Assembly (NCBI RefSeq): GCF_006438955.1
Contig: NZ_RCZK01000010.1
Location: 25,722 to 89,721 of the forward strand
Length of the DNA stretch: 64,000 bases
DNA from: Sphingomonas oligophenolica
GTDB taxonomy: Bacteria; Pseudomonadota; Alphaproteobacteria; Sphingomonadales; Sphingomonadaceae
Direction: 5' to 3'
This document shows, in pieces, positions 27,262 to 36,606 of the stretch (the first letter of the stretch is position 1; every line of letters begins with the position of its first letter). Under the pieces are notes generated by a model that saw only the letters and a program-made list of their open reading frames with translations, did not search any database and was not told the origin of the DNA. The position numbers were made by a program, and so were the translations under genes.

Positions 27262-27824
27262 CCGCGCTCCGCTTCGAGCAGGTGGCGGGCGCGCGCGGGG
27301 GGCGGGCGTTGTTCGCCGACGTCTCGTTCGACCTGGCGCCGGGCGATGCCGCGCTGGTCAGCGGCCCCAACGGCGTCGGCAAATCGACGCTGGTGCGGAT
27401 CGCGGCGGGGCTGCTTGCGGGGGCGGCGGGGGCGGTGACGCGCGTGGGGGACGTCGCGCTGCTGACCGAGGCACATGCGCTCGACCCGGAACGGCGGCTC
27501 GGCGAGGCGCTCGGCTTCTGGGTCGGCAACCACCGCGCGTTGCCCGCGCTCGATGCGCTGGGGCTGGGCGAGATGGCCGACGCGCCGGTCCGCATCCTGT
27601 CGACCGGGCAGCGGCGCCGGGCGGCGATCGCGCGCATCCTGGCAAGCGACGCGTCGATCTGGCTGCTCGACGAACCCGCCAATGGTCTCGACACCGGCGC
27701 GGTCGAAGTGGTCGAGACGCTGATCGCGGGACATCGTGCGGCGGGAGGGATCGCGCTGGTCGCGACGCACCAGCCGATTACGATGATCGGCGCAACGTCG
27801 ATCGCGCTCGGCGGTCGGCCATGA
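27258..27824 (+). CDS. ccmA: Heme exporter ATP-binding protein CcmA
   Basis: 188 residues. Walker A GPNGVGKSTLV, signature LSTGQRRRAAIARIL and Walker B WLLDEPANGLD. CcmA powers the CcmABCD complex that releases holo-CcmE in cytochrome c maturation. It begins with TTG overlapping the upstream stop and is coupled to ccmB by ATGA. The short length and the following gene identify it; the other ccm genes are not in the window. Confidence 0.92.
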   Translation: MTALRFEQVAGARGGRALFADVSFDLAPGDAALVSGPNGVGKSTLVRIAAGLLAGAAGAVTRVGDVALLTEAHALDPERRLGEALGFWVGNHRALPALDALGLGEMADAPVRILSTGQRRRAAIARILASDASIWLLDEPANGLDTGAVEVVETLIAGHRAAGGIALVATHQPITMIGATSIALGGRP

Positions 27825-28459
27825 TCCCCGCGCTGATCCTGCGCGATGCGCGCCGGGCCTATACGGGCGGGGGCGCGACGCTGGTCGTCGCGTTCTTCCT
27901 GTTGGTGACCACCTTGTTCCCGTTCGCGATCGGGCCGGATACCGCGTTGCTGGCGCGGGTCGGTGGCGGGGTGATCTGGGCGGCGGCGCTGCTTGCGGCA
28001 TTGTTGCCGGTCGAGCGACTGGTCGGTCCCGATCTCGATGCGGGGGTGCTCGATCAACTGGCGGTGCGCGGGGTGTCGATGGCAGCGACCGCGGCGGCGA
28101 AGATGGTCGCGCACTGGCTCGCCTTCGCGCCACCGCTGATGCTCGCGACGATCGTCGCCGCCGCGCTGCTCGACCTGCCCGTCGCGACGCTGATGACGGT
28201 CGAGGCGGGGCTGGCGATCGGCACGCCGGGGCTTGCCGCGCTCGCGGTGGCGACGGGCGCACTGGTCGCGGGGCTGCGCGGTGCGGGCGCGATCGCGGGG
28301 CTGGTGATGCTGCCGCTCGCGATCCCGCTGCTGATTTTCGGCGCGGGTGCGATCGAGGGCGGTCCCAGCGCGTTGAAATTGCTCGCCGCGGTCAGCCTGA
28401 TGCTGGCCGCGGGCGCGCCGTTCGTCGCGGGCGCGGCGATCCGCGCAGGAATGGACTAA
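27821..28459 (+). CDS. ccmB: Heme exporter membrane protein CcmB
   Basis: 212 residues with six hydrophobic helices. The start MIPALILRDARRAYTGGG, the PVERLVGPDLDAGVLDQL loop and the closing helices match CcmB, the channel-type partner of CcmA in the inner membrane. Start coupled to ccmA by a 4-bp overlap. Its 3' end overlaps the convergent acyl-CoA dehydrogenase gene by 4 bases. Confidence 0.93.
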   Translation: MIPALILRDARRAYTGGGATLVVAFFLLVTTLFPFAIGPDTALLARVGGGVIWAAALLAALLPVERLVGPDLDAGVLDQLAVRGVSMAATAAAKMVAHWLAFAPPLMLATIVAAALLDLPVATLMTVEAGLAIGTPGLAALAVATGALVAGLRGAGAIAGLVMLPLAIPLLIFGAGAIEGGPSALKLLAAVSLMLAAGAPFVAGAAIRAGMD

Positions 28460-30180
28460 GCCGCGAACGCCTCGGGTTCGAGCGCGTAGAGCACGTCGGC
28501 GCTTGCACTCGCCGCCGCGTCGAGACCCAGCGCTTCGGGGACGATCTGATCGAGGTAGAAGCGCACCGACGCCGCCTTCATCCGCCCGAATTCGCTGTCG
28601 GGCACCGCGCGCCCTTCGCGCTCCATCAGCCAGCCGCAGGTCGCGACCGACAGCATCGTCAAGAACGGATAGCTCGCCGCAAGCCGGTCGTCGGCATCGG
28701 CGGTCTGGAGCCGTCGCCCGATCGCGTCGCAAGCATCAATAAGGGTGATCAGGCGTTCATGCTTGGCCTCGCTGCGCATGTCGGCGATCAGCGCGGCGAA
28801 CGCGCCGTCCCCGTCTTGATTGTGCCCGAGTCCGAGCTTGCGGCCGACCAGATCGGCGGCCTGGATGCCGTTGGTGCCTTCGTAGATCGGGGTGATCCGC
28901 GCCTCGCGGAAATATTGCGCCGCGCCGGTTTCCTCGATGAAACCCATGCCGCCATGGACTTGGATGCCGAGGCTGGCGACCTCGTTGCCGAGATCGGTAC
29001 CGTGCGCCTTGGCGAGCGGGGTCACGACCTCGAGCCGGTTCATCGCGCCGTCTTCGCCCAGCGTCGCGCGATCGACCTGCCCCGCGGCGTAATAGACCAG
29101 CGCGCGCGCCGCCTGGGTCTGCGCCTTCATCCGCATCAGCATGCGGCGAACGTCGGGATGGTCGATGATCGCGACAGGCGATTTGTCGGGCGATCCGGCG
29201 CGGGCGCTCTGGATCCGCTCGCGCGCATAGGCGACCGCTGCCTGCGTAGCACCTTCCGCGATCTGGACGCCCTGAAGCCCGACGTTGAGGCGCGCGTTGT
29301 TCATCATCGTGAACATCGCGCGCATCCCGCCATGTTCCGCGCCGATCAGTTCGCCGATGCAATCGTCGTGGTCGCCGAAGCTCAGCACGCACGTTGGAGA
29401 CGCATGGAGCCCCATCTTGTGCTCGATCGACACCACGCGGACGTCGTTGAAATCGCCGGGCTTGCCGTCGGCGTCGAGCCGGTATTTGGGGACGAGGAAC
29501 AGCGAAATCCCGCGCGTCCCTTCGGGGGCGCCGGGGGTCCGAGCGAGGACGAGGTGGACGATGTTCTTCGCCATGTCGTGGTCGCCGAACGAGATGTAGA
29601 TCTTGGTGCCCTTGATCGACCATGTTCCGTCGCCGCGCGGGGTCGCCTGGGTACGCAGCGCGCCGACGTCGCTGCCCGCCTGCGGTTCGGTGAGGTTCAT
29701 CGTGCCGGTCCACGCGCCGGTCGCGAGATGCGGGAGGTAGAGCGCCTGCTGCTCGGGCGACCCGTGATGGCTGAGCGCCTCGATCGCGCCGACGGTCAGC
29801 GTCGGGCACAGTGCGAACCCCATGTTCGCTGATCCCAGCGTGTCGAGCACCGCGGTCTGGAGTGCGAAGGGCAGGCCTTGGCCGCCGAATTCCTCGGGCA
29901 CGCCGATCGTCCCCCAGCCGCCGTCGACGTAATCCTGATACGCCGCGACGAAGCCGTCGGGCATCACGACGCCATCGGGGGTCCATTTCGCGCCGATGGT
30001 ATCGCCGATGCGGTTCAACGGCGCCCATTCGCCTGCCGCAAGTGCGCCAGCGCCTTCGAGCACCGCATCGATGACATCATCGCTCGCAGCCGCGAACCGG
30101 TCGGTCGCGCCGAGTTCGCCGATCGCGACGATCCGGTCGAGGACGAACCGTTGTTCGGTGATGGCGGGGGTGAAGGGCAT
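28456..30180 (-). CDS. Acyl-CoA dehydrogenase (long form)
   Basis: 574 residues, the longer ACAD subgroup with a C-terminal extension. Flavin-binding and substrate signatures: WTGTMNLTEPQAGSDVGAL, GTKIYISFGDHDM and IQVHGGMGFIEETGAAQYFR. The catalytic Glu lies in PIYEGTNGIQAADLVGRK. It oxidises acyl-CoA to enoyl-CoA in beta-oxidation; the chain length is not readable. It is a stand-alone gene, divergent from the sua5 gene. Confidence 0.93.
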   Translation of the reverse strand: MPFTPAITEQRFVLDRIVAIGELGATDRFAAASDDVIDAVLEGAGALAAGEWAPLNRIGDTIGAKWTPDGVVMPDGFVAAYQDYVDGGWGTIGVPEEFGGQGLPFALQTAVLDTLGSANMGFALCPTLTVGAIEALSHHGSPEQQALYLPHLATGAWTGTMNLTEPQAGSDVGALRTQATPRGDGTWSIKGTKIYISFGDHDMAKNIVHLVLARTPGAPEGTRGISLFLVPKYRLDADGKPGDFNDVRVVSIEHKMGLHASPTCVLSFGDHDDCIGELIGAEHGGMRAMFTMMNNARLNVGLQGVQIAEGATQAAVAYARERIQSARAGSPDKSPVAIIDHPDVRRMLMRMKAQTQAARALVYYAAGQVDRATLGEDGAMNRLEVVTPLAKAHGTDLGNEVASLGIQVHGGMGFIEETGAAQYFREARITPIYEGTNGIQAADLVGRKLGLGHNQDGDGAFAALIADMRSEAKHERLITLIDACDAIGRRLQTADADDRLAASYPFLTMLSVATCGWLMEREGRAVPDSEFGRMKAASVRFYLDQIVPEALGLDAAASASADVLYALEPEAFAA

Positions 30181-30219
30181 TGTTTCTCTCCTGGTATCGG
30201 GGCGCTATAGCGGCCCGCG

Positions 30220-31173
30220 ATGACTCCACAAATCCGCAGCTATGACGACGACGTGATCGCCGCCGCCGCCGCGATCATCGGGGGCGGCGGGATCGTCGCG
30301 GTGCCGACCGAGACGGTGTACGGCCTGGCCGCCGATGCGACCAACGCCGCTGCGGTCGCGCGGATCTATGCGGCGAAGGGGCGACCGGCGTTCAATCCGC
30401 TGATCGTCCACGTTGCCGATCTGGCAGCGGCGGAGCGGATTGCGGTGTTCGGCGATGACGCGCGCGCGCTGGCGGCGGCGTTCTGGCCGGGGCCACTGAC
30501 GTTGGTGTTGCCGGTACGCGCGGAGGCAGGGGTCGCGGCGCTGGTCATCGCCGGGCTCGACACGATCGCGGTGCGGGTGCCGCGTCATCGCGCGATGCAG
30601 GCGCTGCTCGCGGCGACGGGGGTGCCGCTCGCGGCGCCTAGCTCGAATGCGAGCAATGGCATCAGCCCGACCCGCGCCGCGCATGTCGCGAGCAGTTTGG
30701 GGGGGCGGGTGCCGCTGATCATCGACGACGGCGCGTGCGCGGCAGGGCTCGAATCGACGATCGTCGCCGGACGGACGATCTTGCGGCCGGGGCCGATCAC
30801 AGCGGAGCAACTGACACGTGCGTTCCCCCGCGGAGGCGGGGGGCCAGCTTCGACTTCCGAGCTGTACCCCCGCCTCCGCGGGGGAACGCTCATCGCGCCC
30901 GGCCAGCTTGCCAGTCACTACGCGCCGTCGAAACCGCTGCGGCTCGATGCCGCACTTGCGAACCCCGACGAATATCTGATCGGCTTCGGCGTGATCGAGG
31001 GTGACGAGAATCTGTCGCGCAGTGCCGATTTGGCCGAAGCCGCCACGCGGCTGTTCGATGCGCTCCATCGCGCGGACGCCGCGCCACAACCGCGAATTGC
31101 AACCGCCCCGATCCCGCATGACGGAATCGGGGCGGCGATCAACGATCGATTGAAGCGCGCGGCGACGCGTTAG
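30220..31173 (+). CDS. L-threonylcarbamoyladenylate synthase (Sua5 type)
   Basis: 317 residues. The YrdC domain (VAVPTETVYGLAADATN, KGRPAFNPLIVHV, SSNASNGISPTRA) makes threonylcarbamoyl-AMP for the t6A37 modification of tRNAs. The C-terminal Sua5 domain starts at the linker APGQLASHYAPSKPLRL. The linker itself holds a 70-bp palindromic repeat (30820-30889) that is translated in frame, adding about 23 residues rich in Gly, Pro and Arg between the domains. Confidence 0.92.
   Translation: MTPQIRSYDDDVIAAAAAIIGGGGIVAVPTETVYGLAADATNAAAVARIYAAKGRPAFNPLIVHVADLAAAERIAVFGDDARALAAAFWPGPLTLVLPVRAEAGVAALVIAGLDTIAVRVPRHRAMQALLAATGVPLAAPSSNASNGISPTRAAHVASSLGGRVPLIIDDGACAAGLESTIVAGRTILRPGPITAEQLTRAFPRGGGGPASTSELYPRLRGGTLIAPGQLASHYAPSKPLRLDAALANPDEYLIGFGVIEGDENLSRSADLAEAATRLFDALHRADAAPQPRIATAPIPHDGIGAAINDRLKRAATR
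30820..30889. repeat. Perfect 23-bp inverted repeat inside the sua5 coding region
   Basis: Arms at 30820-30842 and 30867-30889 are exact reverse complements (gcgttcccccgcggaggc... with ...gcctccgcgggggaacgc), around a 24-base loop. This is a dispersed sphingomonad-type palindrome, normally intergenic; here it lies in the interdomain linker and does not break the frame. Confidence 0.9.
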
Positions 31174-31457
31174 CGGACCGCGGCGGCTTGGTTGGCGACG
31201 ATTTCGTCCTTCTGGGCATTGCTCATCGCCTGCGCATTAATGTCGGCGGCATCAATCGCATCGGCGCGCTGTTCGCCGATGTCCCGCGTCCGATCGGCAC
31301 GATCCTCCAAGTTGCTCGCCATTGCCTCCATCTGGTCGGCGCGGTTATCCGCTGCATCCTCGACGCGTCCGGCGAGTTTGTCGTCACCATTGCCGCCACA
31401 GGCCGCTAAAGGTGCGGTCAGCAAGGCAAGGCATGCCAGCGCAAGGATCGGTTTCAT
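31170..31457 (-). CDS. Small lipoprotein, helical, unknown function
   Basis: 95 residues. Signal peptide with lipobox: MKPILALACLALLTAPLAAC, Cys20 being the lipid site. The mature part is a charged, Ala, Asp and Arg-rich helix (ADNRADQMEAMASNLEDRAD ...) that may form a coiled coil. No known domain. Asp at neither +2 nor +3 is obvious (CGGNGDD), so sorting to the outer membrane is possible. Its 3' end overlaps the sua5 stop region by 4 bases on the opposite strand. Confidence 0.75.
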   Translation of the reverse strand: MKPILALACLALLTAPLAACGGNGDDKLAGRVEDAADNRADQMEAMASNLEDRADRTRDIGEQRADAIDAADINAQAMSNAQKDEIVANQAAAVR

Positions 31458-31523
31458 GTTTAGTCCCCAGTAATTTCGTTCACTTAAGATAATTAAACAG
31501 GGGGTGTCCGCATTTAGTTCCGA

Positions 31524-32066
31524 TCAGGCCGCAACCCCGGCCTTCGACCGCGCCGCGAAGCTCTTGCGCAATTTCTGCAGCTTGGGCGGGATCACAGCCA
31601 TGCAATACGGATTGGAACGACCCTCGGTCTCCCAATAATCCTGGTGATAACCTTCGGCGGTATACCAGGTCGACTCGGGCTCGATCGTGGTCACGATGGG
31701 CTTGTCGCTGGTCGCCTGTGCGCGGTCGGCCGCGGCGTGCATTGCCGCCTTCTGGTCATCGTCGACCGGGAACATCGCGGAGCGATATTGCGTGCCCACG
31801 TCGTTGCCCTGCCGGTTGAGCTGCGTCGCGTCATGCGTCGCGAAGAAGATGTCGAGCAGGTCGCCGAGATCGAGCTGGTCGGGATCGTAGCCGATGCGGA
31901 TCGCCTCGGCATGCCCGGTAGCGCCGCTGCAGACCTGTTTGTAGGTCGGGTCGTCGACATGGCCACCGATATAGCCGCTTTCGACGCTCTGGACGCCGAT
32001 CACATCCTTGAACACCGCCTCGGTACACCAGAAACAGCCGCCCGCCAGCGTCACATAATCGGTCAT
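31524..32066 (-). CDS. msrA: Peptide-methionine (S)-S-oxide reductase MsrA
   Basis: 180 residues from the ATG at 32066, which has an AAAGGAG site. The catalytic motif LAGGCFWCTEAVFKD carries the reactive Cys. VESGYIGG, CSGATGHAEAIRI and the C-terminal YHQDYWE follow. It reduces methionine S-sulfoxide in proteins and protects against oxidants. It is divergent from galE, with 58 bases between the start codons. Confidence 0.95.
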   Translation of the reverse strand: MTDYVTLAGGCFWCTEAVFKDVIGVQSVESGYIGGHVDDPTYKQVCSGATGHAEAIRIGYDPDQLDLGDLLDIFFATHDATQLNRQGNDVGTQYRSAMFPVDDDQKAAMHAAADRAQATSDKPIVTTIEPESTWYTAEGYHQDYWETEGRSNPYCMAVIPPKLQKLRKSFAARSKAGVAA

Positions 32067-32124
32067 CGTGAAGTCTCCTTTCCCACCATGTAGGGAAAGG
32101 CTATCGCGATCGAAAGGAGTGTCG

Positions 32125-33129
32125 ATGGTGGATGCCGCGGGCAAGGTGATGGTGACGGGCGGGGCGGGCTATATCGGCAGCCATGCGGTGCTGGCGCTGC
32201 TCGATGCGGGCCATGAGGTCGTCGTCGTCGACAATCTGGTCACCGGGTTCGACTGGGCGGTCGATCCGCGGGCGGTGCTGGTGGTGGCGAACGTCGCCGA
32301 CGACGCGGCTGTCCGCGGTGCGATCCGCGATCACCGCGTCCACGCGATCATGCATTTCGCCGGATCGGTGGTGGTTCCCGAATCGGTCGCCGATCCGCTG
32401 AAATATTATCGCAACAACACCGCCGCGACGCGATCGCTGATCGAGAGCGCGGTCGCAGGCGGGGTGCCGCATTTCATCTTCTCCTCGACCGCCGCGACCT
32501 ATGGCACCCCCGCGCGCGTGCCGGTGCAGGAGGGCGATCCGACAATCCCGATCAACCCCTATGGCATGTCGAAGCTGATGAGCGAGGCGATGCTGCGCGA
32601 TGTCGCGGCGGCGCATCCGATCAACTACGCGGCGCTGCGCTATTTCAACGTCGCGGGCGCGGACCCGGTGGGGCGCAGCGGCCAGTCGACCGTGGGGGCG
32701 ACCCATTTGATCAAGATCGCGGTCGAGGCGGCGACGGGGCGGCGCGACGCGGTGTCGGTATTCGGGACCGATTTCGACACCGTCGACGGGACGGGGGTGC
32801 GCGATTACATCCATGTCAGCGACCTGGCCGCCGCGCACGTCGCCGCGTTGGAATTGCTGGTCGCGAACCCCGCCGACTCGCATATCCTCAACGCGGGCTA
32901 TGGCCGTGGCTTTTCGGTCAACCAGGTGCTCGACGCGGTCGACCGGGTCACCAACCGGACGATCGAACGGCGCTACGAGGGGCGCCGCGCGGGCGACCCC
33001 GCCGAACTGATCGCGGACAATCGTGCGATCCTCGCGGCGCTCGTCTGGCAACCGAGGCGCGACGATCTCGACACGATCGTCACCGACGCGCTCGCCTGGG
33101 AACGCACCCTCGCCGAGCGGGGCCGCTAG
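32125..33129 (+). CDS. galE: UDP-glucose 4-epimerase
   Basis: 334 residues. NAD-binding motif MVTGGAGYIGSHAVLALL, FAGSVVVPESVADPLKYY, catalytic Ser region FSSTAATYG and the YGMSK pair, then GTGVRDYIHVSDLA. It interconverts UDP-glucose and UDP-galactose, feeding surface polysaccharide assembly. An AAAGGAG site sets the start at 32125. It is separate from, but fits with, the polysaccharide genes at 43769-63058. Confidence 0.93.
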   Translation: MVDAAGKVMVTGGAGYIGSHAVLALLDAGHEVVVVDNLVTGFDWAVDPRAVLVVANVADDAAVRGAIRDHRVHAIMHFAGSVVVPESVADPLKYYRNNTAATRSLIESAVAGGVPHFIFSSTAATYGTPARVPVQEGDPTIPINPYGMSKLMSEAMLRDVAAAHPINYAALRYFNVAGADPVGRSGQSTVGATHLIKIAVEAATGRRDAVSVFGTDFDTVDGTGVRDYIHVSDLAAAHVAALELLVANPADSHILNAGYGRGFSVNQVLDAVDRVTNRTIERRYEGRRAGDPAELIADNRAILAALVWQPRRDDLDTIVTDALAWERTLAERGR

Positions 33130-33818
33130 CGCTCGCCGCCGATCGCGGCGCGCGCCTTGGCGGTCGCGATCCACCAGCCGAGCGCCCACAGCGTCCCAAA
33201 GCTCCATCCGGCGAGCACGTCGCTCGGCCAGTGGACCCCAAGATAGACGCGGCTGATCCCGACCGCGCCCGACAGCAGAATCGCGATCGCGAAGAGATAC
33301 ATCCGCGTTGGCCGCGTCCGTGTGATCTGGCTCGCGAGCGCCGCCAGCGTCAGATAGACGATCGCGCTGTTCGCCGAATGCCCGCTCGGGAAGGAATAGC
33401 CCGATGCCGCGACGAGGTGCGGGATCAGATCGGGCCGCGCGCGGACGATCACATGCTTGATCAGGTCGACCGCCCAGCCACCGGTCAGCGTCGCCAGCGC
33501 CAGCGCCAGCGCAGTCAGCCATAGGCGCTGGACGAGCAGGAAACCCACGACCACCACGACGATGGTCGTCAGCACGACGCCGCCGCCCAGCGCGGTCACG
33601 TCGCGCGCGGCATAGGCCAGCCAGGCGGGCGGGTTGGTCCCGCGGATCCCTGCCATGATGCGTCGATCGAACGCGAAGGGATAGCGATCCACGATCAGCC
33701 CGAGCCCGAGGAACCCCGCGATGCCGAGCGCGCCAACCACCGCGCCGATCAGTTCGCGCGGCATTCGCCGCCCCCCGACCTGGACGCCGATGGTGGGTCC
33801 GCCGGCTACCACATTCAT
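33126..33818 (-). CDS. PAP2-family membrane phosphatase
   Basis: 230 residues with about six helices and the three PAP2 motifs: KHVIVRARPD, YSFPSGHSANS and SRVYLGVHWPSDVLAG. Family members remove phosphate from undecaprenyl-PP, phosphatidate or similar lipids on the periplasmic face. A later start at 33764 has a better ribosome site and may be the real one. It is the last chromosomal-type gene before the accessory island. Confidence 0.9.
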   Translation of the reverse strand: MNVVAGGPTIGVQVGGRRMPRELIGAVVGALGIAGFLGLGLIVDRYPFAFDRRIMAGIRGTNPPAWLAYAARDVTALGGGVVLTTIVVVVVGFLLVQRLWLTALALALATLTGGWAVDLIKHVIVRARPDLIPHLVAASGYSFPSGHSANSAIVYLTLAALASQITRTRPTRMYLFAIAILLSGAVGISRVYLGVHWPSDVLAGWSFGTLWALGWWIATAKARAAIGGER

Positions 33819-34436
33819 GGTTTAACCAACTGCTTTTTCATCTGATAATTTGTTGTTCTCGGAAAATGACCCCATCGATGCCCCACTGGATGATCCTCAC
33901 TGCCCCTCTCGTACGTCAGCGAAGGATCGGGACAAGCCATGAGGAATGCAACTTTTTAAACACCGGTCGGGGGTTTCACGCTTCCGGAGCGCATCTGTGG
34001 GTATGCCCCGAAACGGGACCCCGTGCGCTTCGCGCTAACCTGCGGCAATTACGCTGGGATCCTCGAGAGTGAAGCTTGACATGCAATTCTACGTACCGCG
34101 CGGAGCTGATTGTGGTGCGACGCCCGCTCTTTGCAGTCGTGGTCGTGGAGTTGGAGCGTAACGCGACGCTCAGCGTGTCGGCGAGCAGCAGCTCGAGCGG
34201 CTCCGCCCCGATCCGGCGGCGAAGCCCGATGATTTTAAGGCGTTCGAAATGGCGGCCCGCGATGTGGTGGGAAATCGTCTGACGATCATCACGGCCATTG
34301 CTCCTCGTAGCATTGCGGCGAAGCCCAATCCGCTCAGGAAGGAAAATAGAGACAGCCCACACGCCCTCGACATCTTGCCTCCGGCAGCCGAGGAAAGGCA
34401 GCCTGGACCACTCATTGCTATTAATGGGACGCCACC
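33819..34436. other. Gene-poor stretch at the island edge
   Basis: About 620 bases. One + strand frame from about 34168 to 34437 is open and ends at the recombinase start (it includes DDFKAFEMAARDVVGNRLTI), but it has no start codon with a ribosome site and I do not recognise it; it could be the 3' remnant of a gene. No strong hairpins were seen. Confidence 0.35.
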
Positions 34437-35249
34437 ATGACCACGAAATACGTCGCCTATTATTGCGTCAGCGCTGCTAAACCGGGACGATCCGGTTCGG
34501 GGTTGGAGGCGCAGCGCAAGGGCGTTGAGGGTTATCTGACCGGCATGTCCGGCATATTGGTTGGCGAGTTCACGGAAATCGAGAGCGGTAGGCGCAACGA
34601 TCGACGAGAGTTAGCCCGCGCACTGGCGGCATGCGACCTCACAGGCGCGATCCTGGTAGTCGCCAAGCTGCACAGGCTATCGCGCAATGTCGCGTTTCTG
34701 GCAGTTCTACGGGACAGCGGAGCGCCCTTTGTCGCGGCGGACATGCCGGAGGCGAACGAACTCACAATTCACATCATGGCAACAGTCGCAGAAGAGGAGC
34801 GCAGGGCAATCTCCTACCGCACCAAGGAAGCGCTAACGGCGGCTAAGGCGCGGGGGGTGCAACTTGGAGGTGTTAGGGGAAATATCAGCGACTGGAAGCG
34901 CGGCGCCGTCGCTAGTGCGGCGGTCAGGGGCGAGGCGGCGGCAGATCGCAACGCGAACGTGCGTCGCCAGATCGCGGCCTTGGCTGGCAGTGAGAAGTTA
35001 TCCCTTCGCCAGATTGCCGACCGCCTTAATACCGCCGGCGTTAGGACAGCGCGCGGCGGGCTATGGAGTGCGACGCAAGTTCGCCGAGCAATGGATGAAT
35101 CGCGTGGCAGCGAGATTGTAATCACGGAATCGACTTCGAACGACCGCTGCCCCAGACCACGTTTAACCAAATCGTCAGCAGGGTCGTCCCGAATTAGAGG
35201 GTTACGTCGACGTCCAATCAGCATGCGACGAGCACGGCGCAGACGCTGA
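34437..35249 (+). CDS. Serine recombinase (resolvase family) with altered active site
   Basis: 270 residues. The resolvase catalytic domain is clear: YVAYYCVSAAKP (Ser12 nucleophile), GLEAQRKGV, EIESGRRNDRREL, VVAKLHRLSRNVAFL and EEERRAISYRTKEAL. A helix-turn-helix region follows (LSLRQIADRLNTAG ... WSATQVRRAM). The conserved Arg two residues before the Ser (RVS in the family) is Cys10 here, which would be expected to impair catalysis. The last ~50 residues look like read-through. It is probably a decaying integrase or resolvase of the island. Confidence 0.78.
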   Translation: MTTKYVAYYCVSAAKPGRSGSGLEAQRKGVEGYLTGMSGILVGEFTEIESGRRNDRRELARALAACDLTGAILVVAKLHRLSRNVAFLAVLRDSGAPFVAADMPEANELTIHIMATVAEEERRAISYRTKEALTAAKARGVQLGGVRGNISDWKRGAVASAAVRGEAAADRNANVRRQIAALAGSEKLSLRQIADRLNTAGVRTARGGLWSATQVRRAMDESRGSEIVITESTSNDRCPRPRLTKSSAGSSRIRGLRRRPISMRRARRRR

Positions 35250-36230
35250 TGACGAAGATCGAGGCCCCGACGCCCACGAGCAGCGACACATCGGGTAGCG
35301 CGCGATGGAACCGTTCGGAAGGTCGCCCTAATACATGGCGCTCCGCCCCGTGTCCCGTCGCGACGCACCGTTGGAAGCTACTACGCCCCGGGACGATCGC
35401 CAGCGACTCCAAACACAATTTTTTGCAGCCCGATCGCGGACGGCTTCGGTACCATGCCCTGCCAGGGGTGGCCCGTTCTTCACGGTCTCTCCCGGCCTAC
35501 AGCCTTTCATGCGCGGAAGATGCAGCAGCATCGTAAAGCGTGTGGTGCGTTCGATGAGCGTGCCGATCGCGGATCGCGCGGACGTGCGCTGGATCGATGG
35601 AGCAGAGTTTGGCGGGTCGTTCATCGAGGAGCTGCCAGCCGCGGCGATAATCAACCTTTTAACGAGCGAGAATCCACCACATTGCTGGAAATAGAGTGTA
35701 GAGCGCCCGCATGGCCGGAAGCCATGTACGCCGACCGCTCCGCATGACCGCCGATGGCGCCGAACCCGACCCGAACGTAACCAACCGGGTGGTGAACTTG
35801 CACGGTATCAATAGGGTGACGCTCCGACGTCAAGAAAGGGAGTTTCAAACGATGTCGGAGTGTCGAAACGAAAGATGAGCGTCGGTAACGTCGTGGTCAA
35901 CTTGCCCTTAAGCCTGTAGCGACCCGATCGGGTTCAAAATGGGACCCACGCATTGATGTGTGCGGTTGTAGCATACGGCATGCAATCTACCGTCGACGGA
36001 CGGGGGTGTCGCGATCTCGCCCATGCGCGTACTGACGGGGAGGCCCCGGCACGCCTGACCCCGGCTTGCGCGATAAGGCTTGGCCCTGCAGATCGGGCAG
36101 CTCGTTCGTCATCATAACCGGGGGATCGCAGTACCTCGGAATTCAGGCTTGGTGCGACGCACGGTTGAGGCTCGAAACAGTTGATCATACTCGCCAACCG
36201 GCGCCTCCGGTTATCTTCACGGTTGGTGGC
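35250..36230. other. Gene-free stretch with a possible PilZ-like remnant
   Basis: Nearly 1 kb without a solid gene. On the + strand, 35560-35690 reads ADVRWIDGAEFGGSFIEEL, which resembles the end of a PilZ domain, but the upstream part of that frame is not PilZ-like and has no start. Otherwise nothing is visible. Confidence 0.35.
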
Positions 36231-36467
36231 TCATAACGCCCGAGGCTCTGAAAACGTCGCCCGACCCGCCAGCCGTCGCGATGCGGTTGCCACGGCCTCC
36301 TCCTCCGCAATAATGATCAGGTTCACATCGGCGTCGCTAAGCGCCACTGAGAATGCTAGTCGGAATCGTCGCTGGCTTCGCCAAGCGACGCGAGCAGATA
36401 GCCATCGAATACCACAGCGTATTCGAACGCTCTCCCCGATCAGCGGCGAATCTGCAGCATATATTAA
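36231..36467 (-). pseudogene. PilZ-domain protein, C-terminal part (split by the IS1595 element)
   Basis: Read on the minus strand, this piece continues the PilZ frame of 38805-38950 when the element and one copy of the duplication are left out: after STGGALI it gives YAADSPLIGESVRIRCGIRW ... RVAWRSQRRFRLAFSVALSD, then a stop at 36233-36231. The reconstituted gene is 375 bases (124 residues), one PilZ domain, probably a c-di-GMP binding protein, although the N-terminal RxxxR motif is not obvious. Confidence 0.8.
36460..36467. repeat. Target-site duplication, left copy (TATATTAA)
   Basis: Exact 8-bp match to 38805-38812, in direct orientation directly outside the terminal inverted repeats. 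Eight bases is the usual duplication length of the IS1595 family. Confidence 0.92.
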
Positions 36468-36606
36468 GCCGTTTATCCCCTACACACACCTTGTAATGAC
36501 TAGAACAAAAGGAGTCCATAGCGGGATTCAGCGCGTTGCGGCTCAACAATGGTTAAAGCAACGCCACGGACTTGCGCCGGAATCTCGTCTGTGCTACCGC
36601 CGATAA

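Noticed and set aside
26839..27824. Zincin gene and ccmA as a functional pair
   Set aside because: The overlap shows co-translation only; no known link between this peptidase-like family and heme export.
35520..35694. Possible PilZ C-terminal remnant on the + strand
   Set aside because: Only a short ADVRWIDGAEFGG resemblance. The real C-terminal half of the disrupted PilZ gene was found at 36231-36467 on the minus strand.
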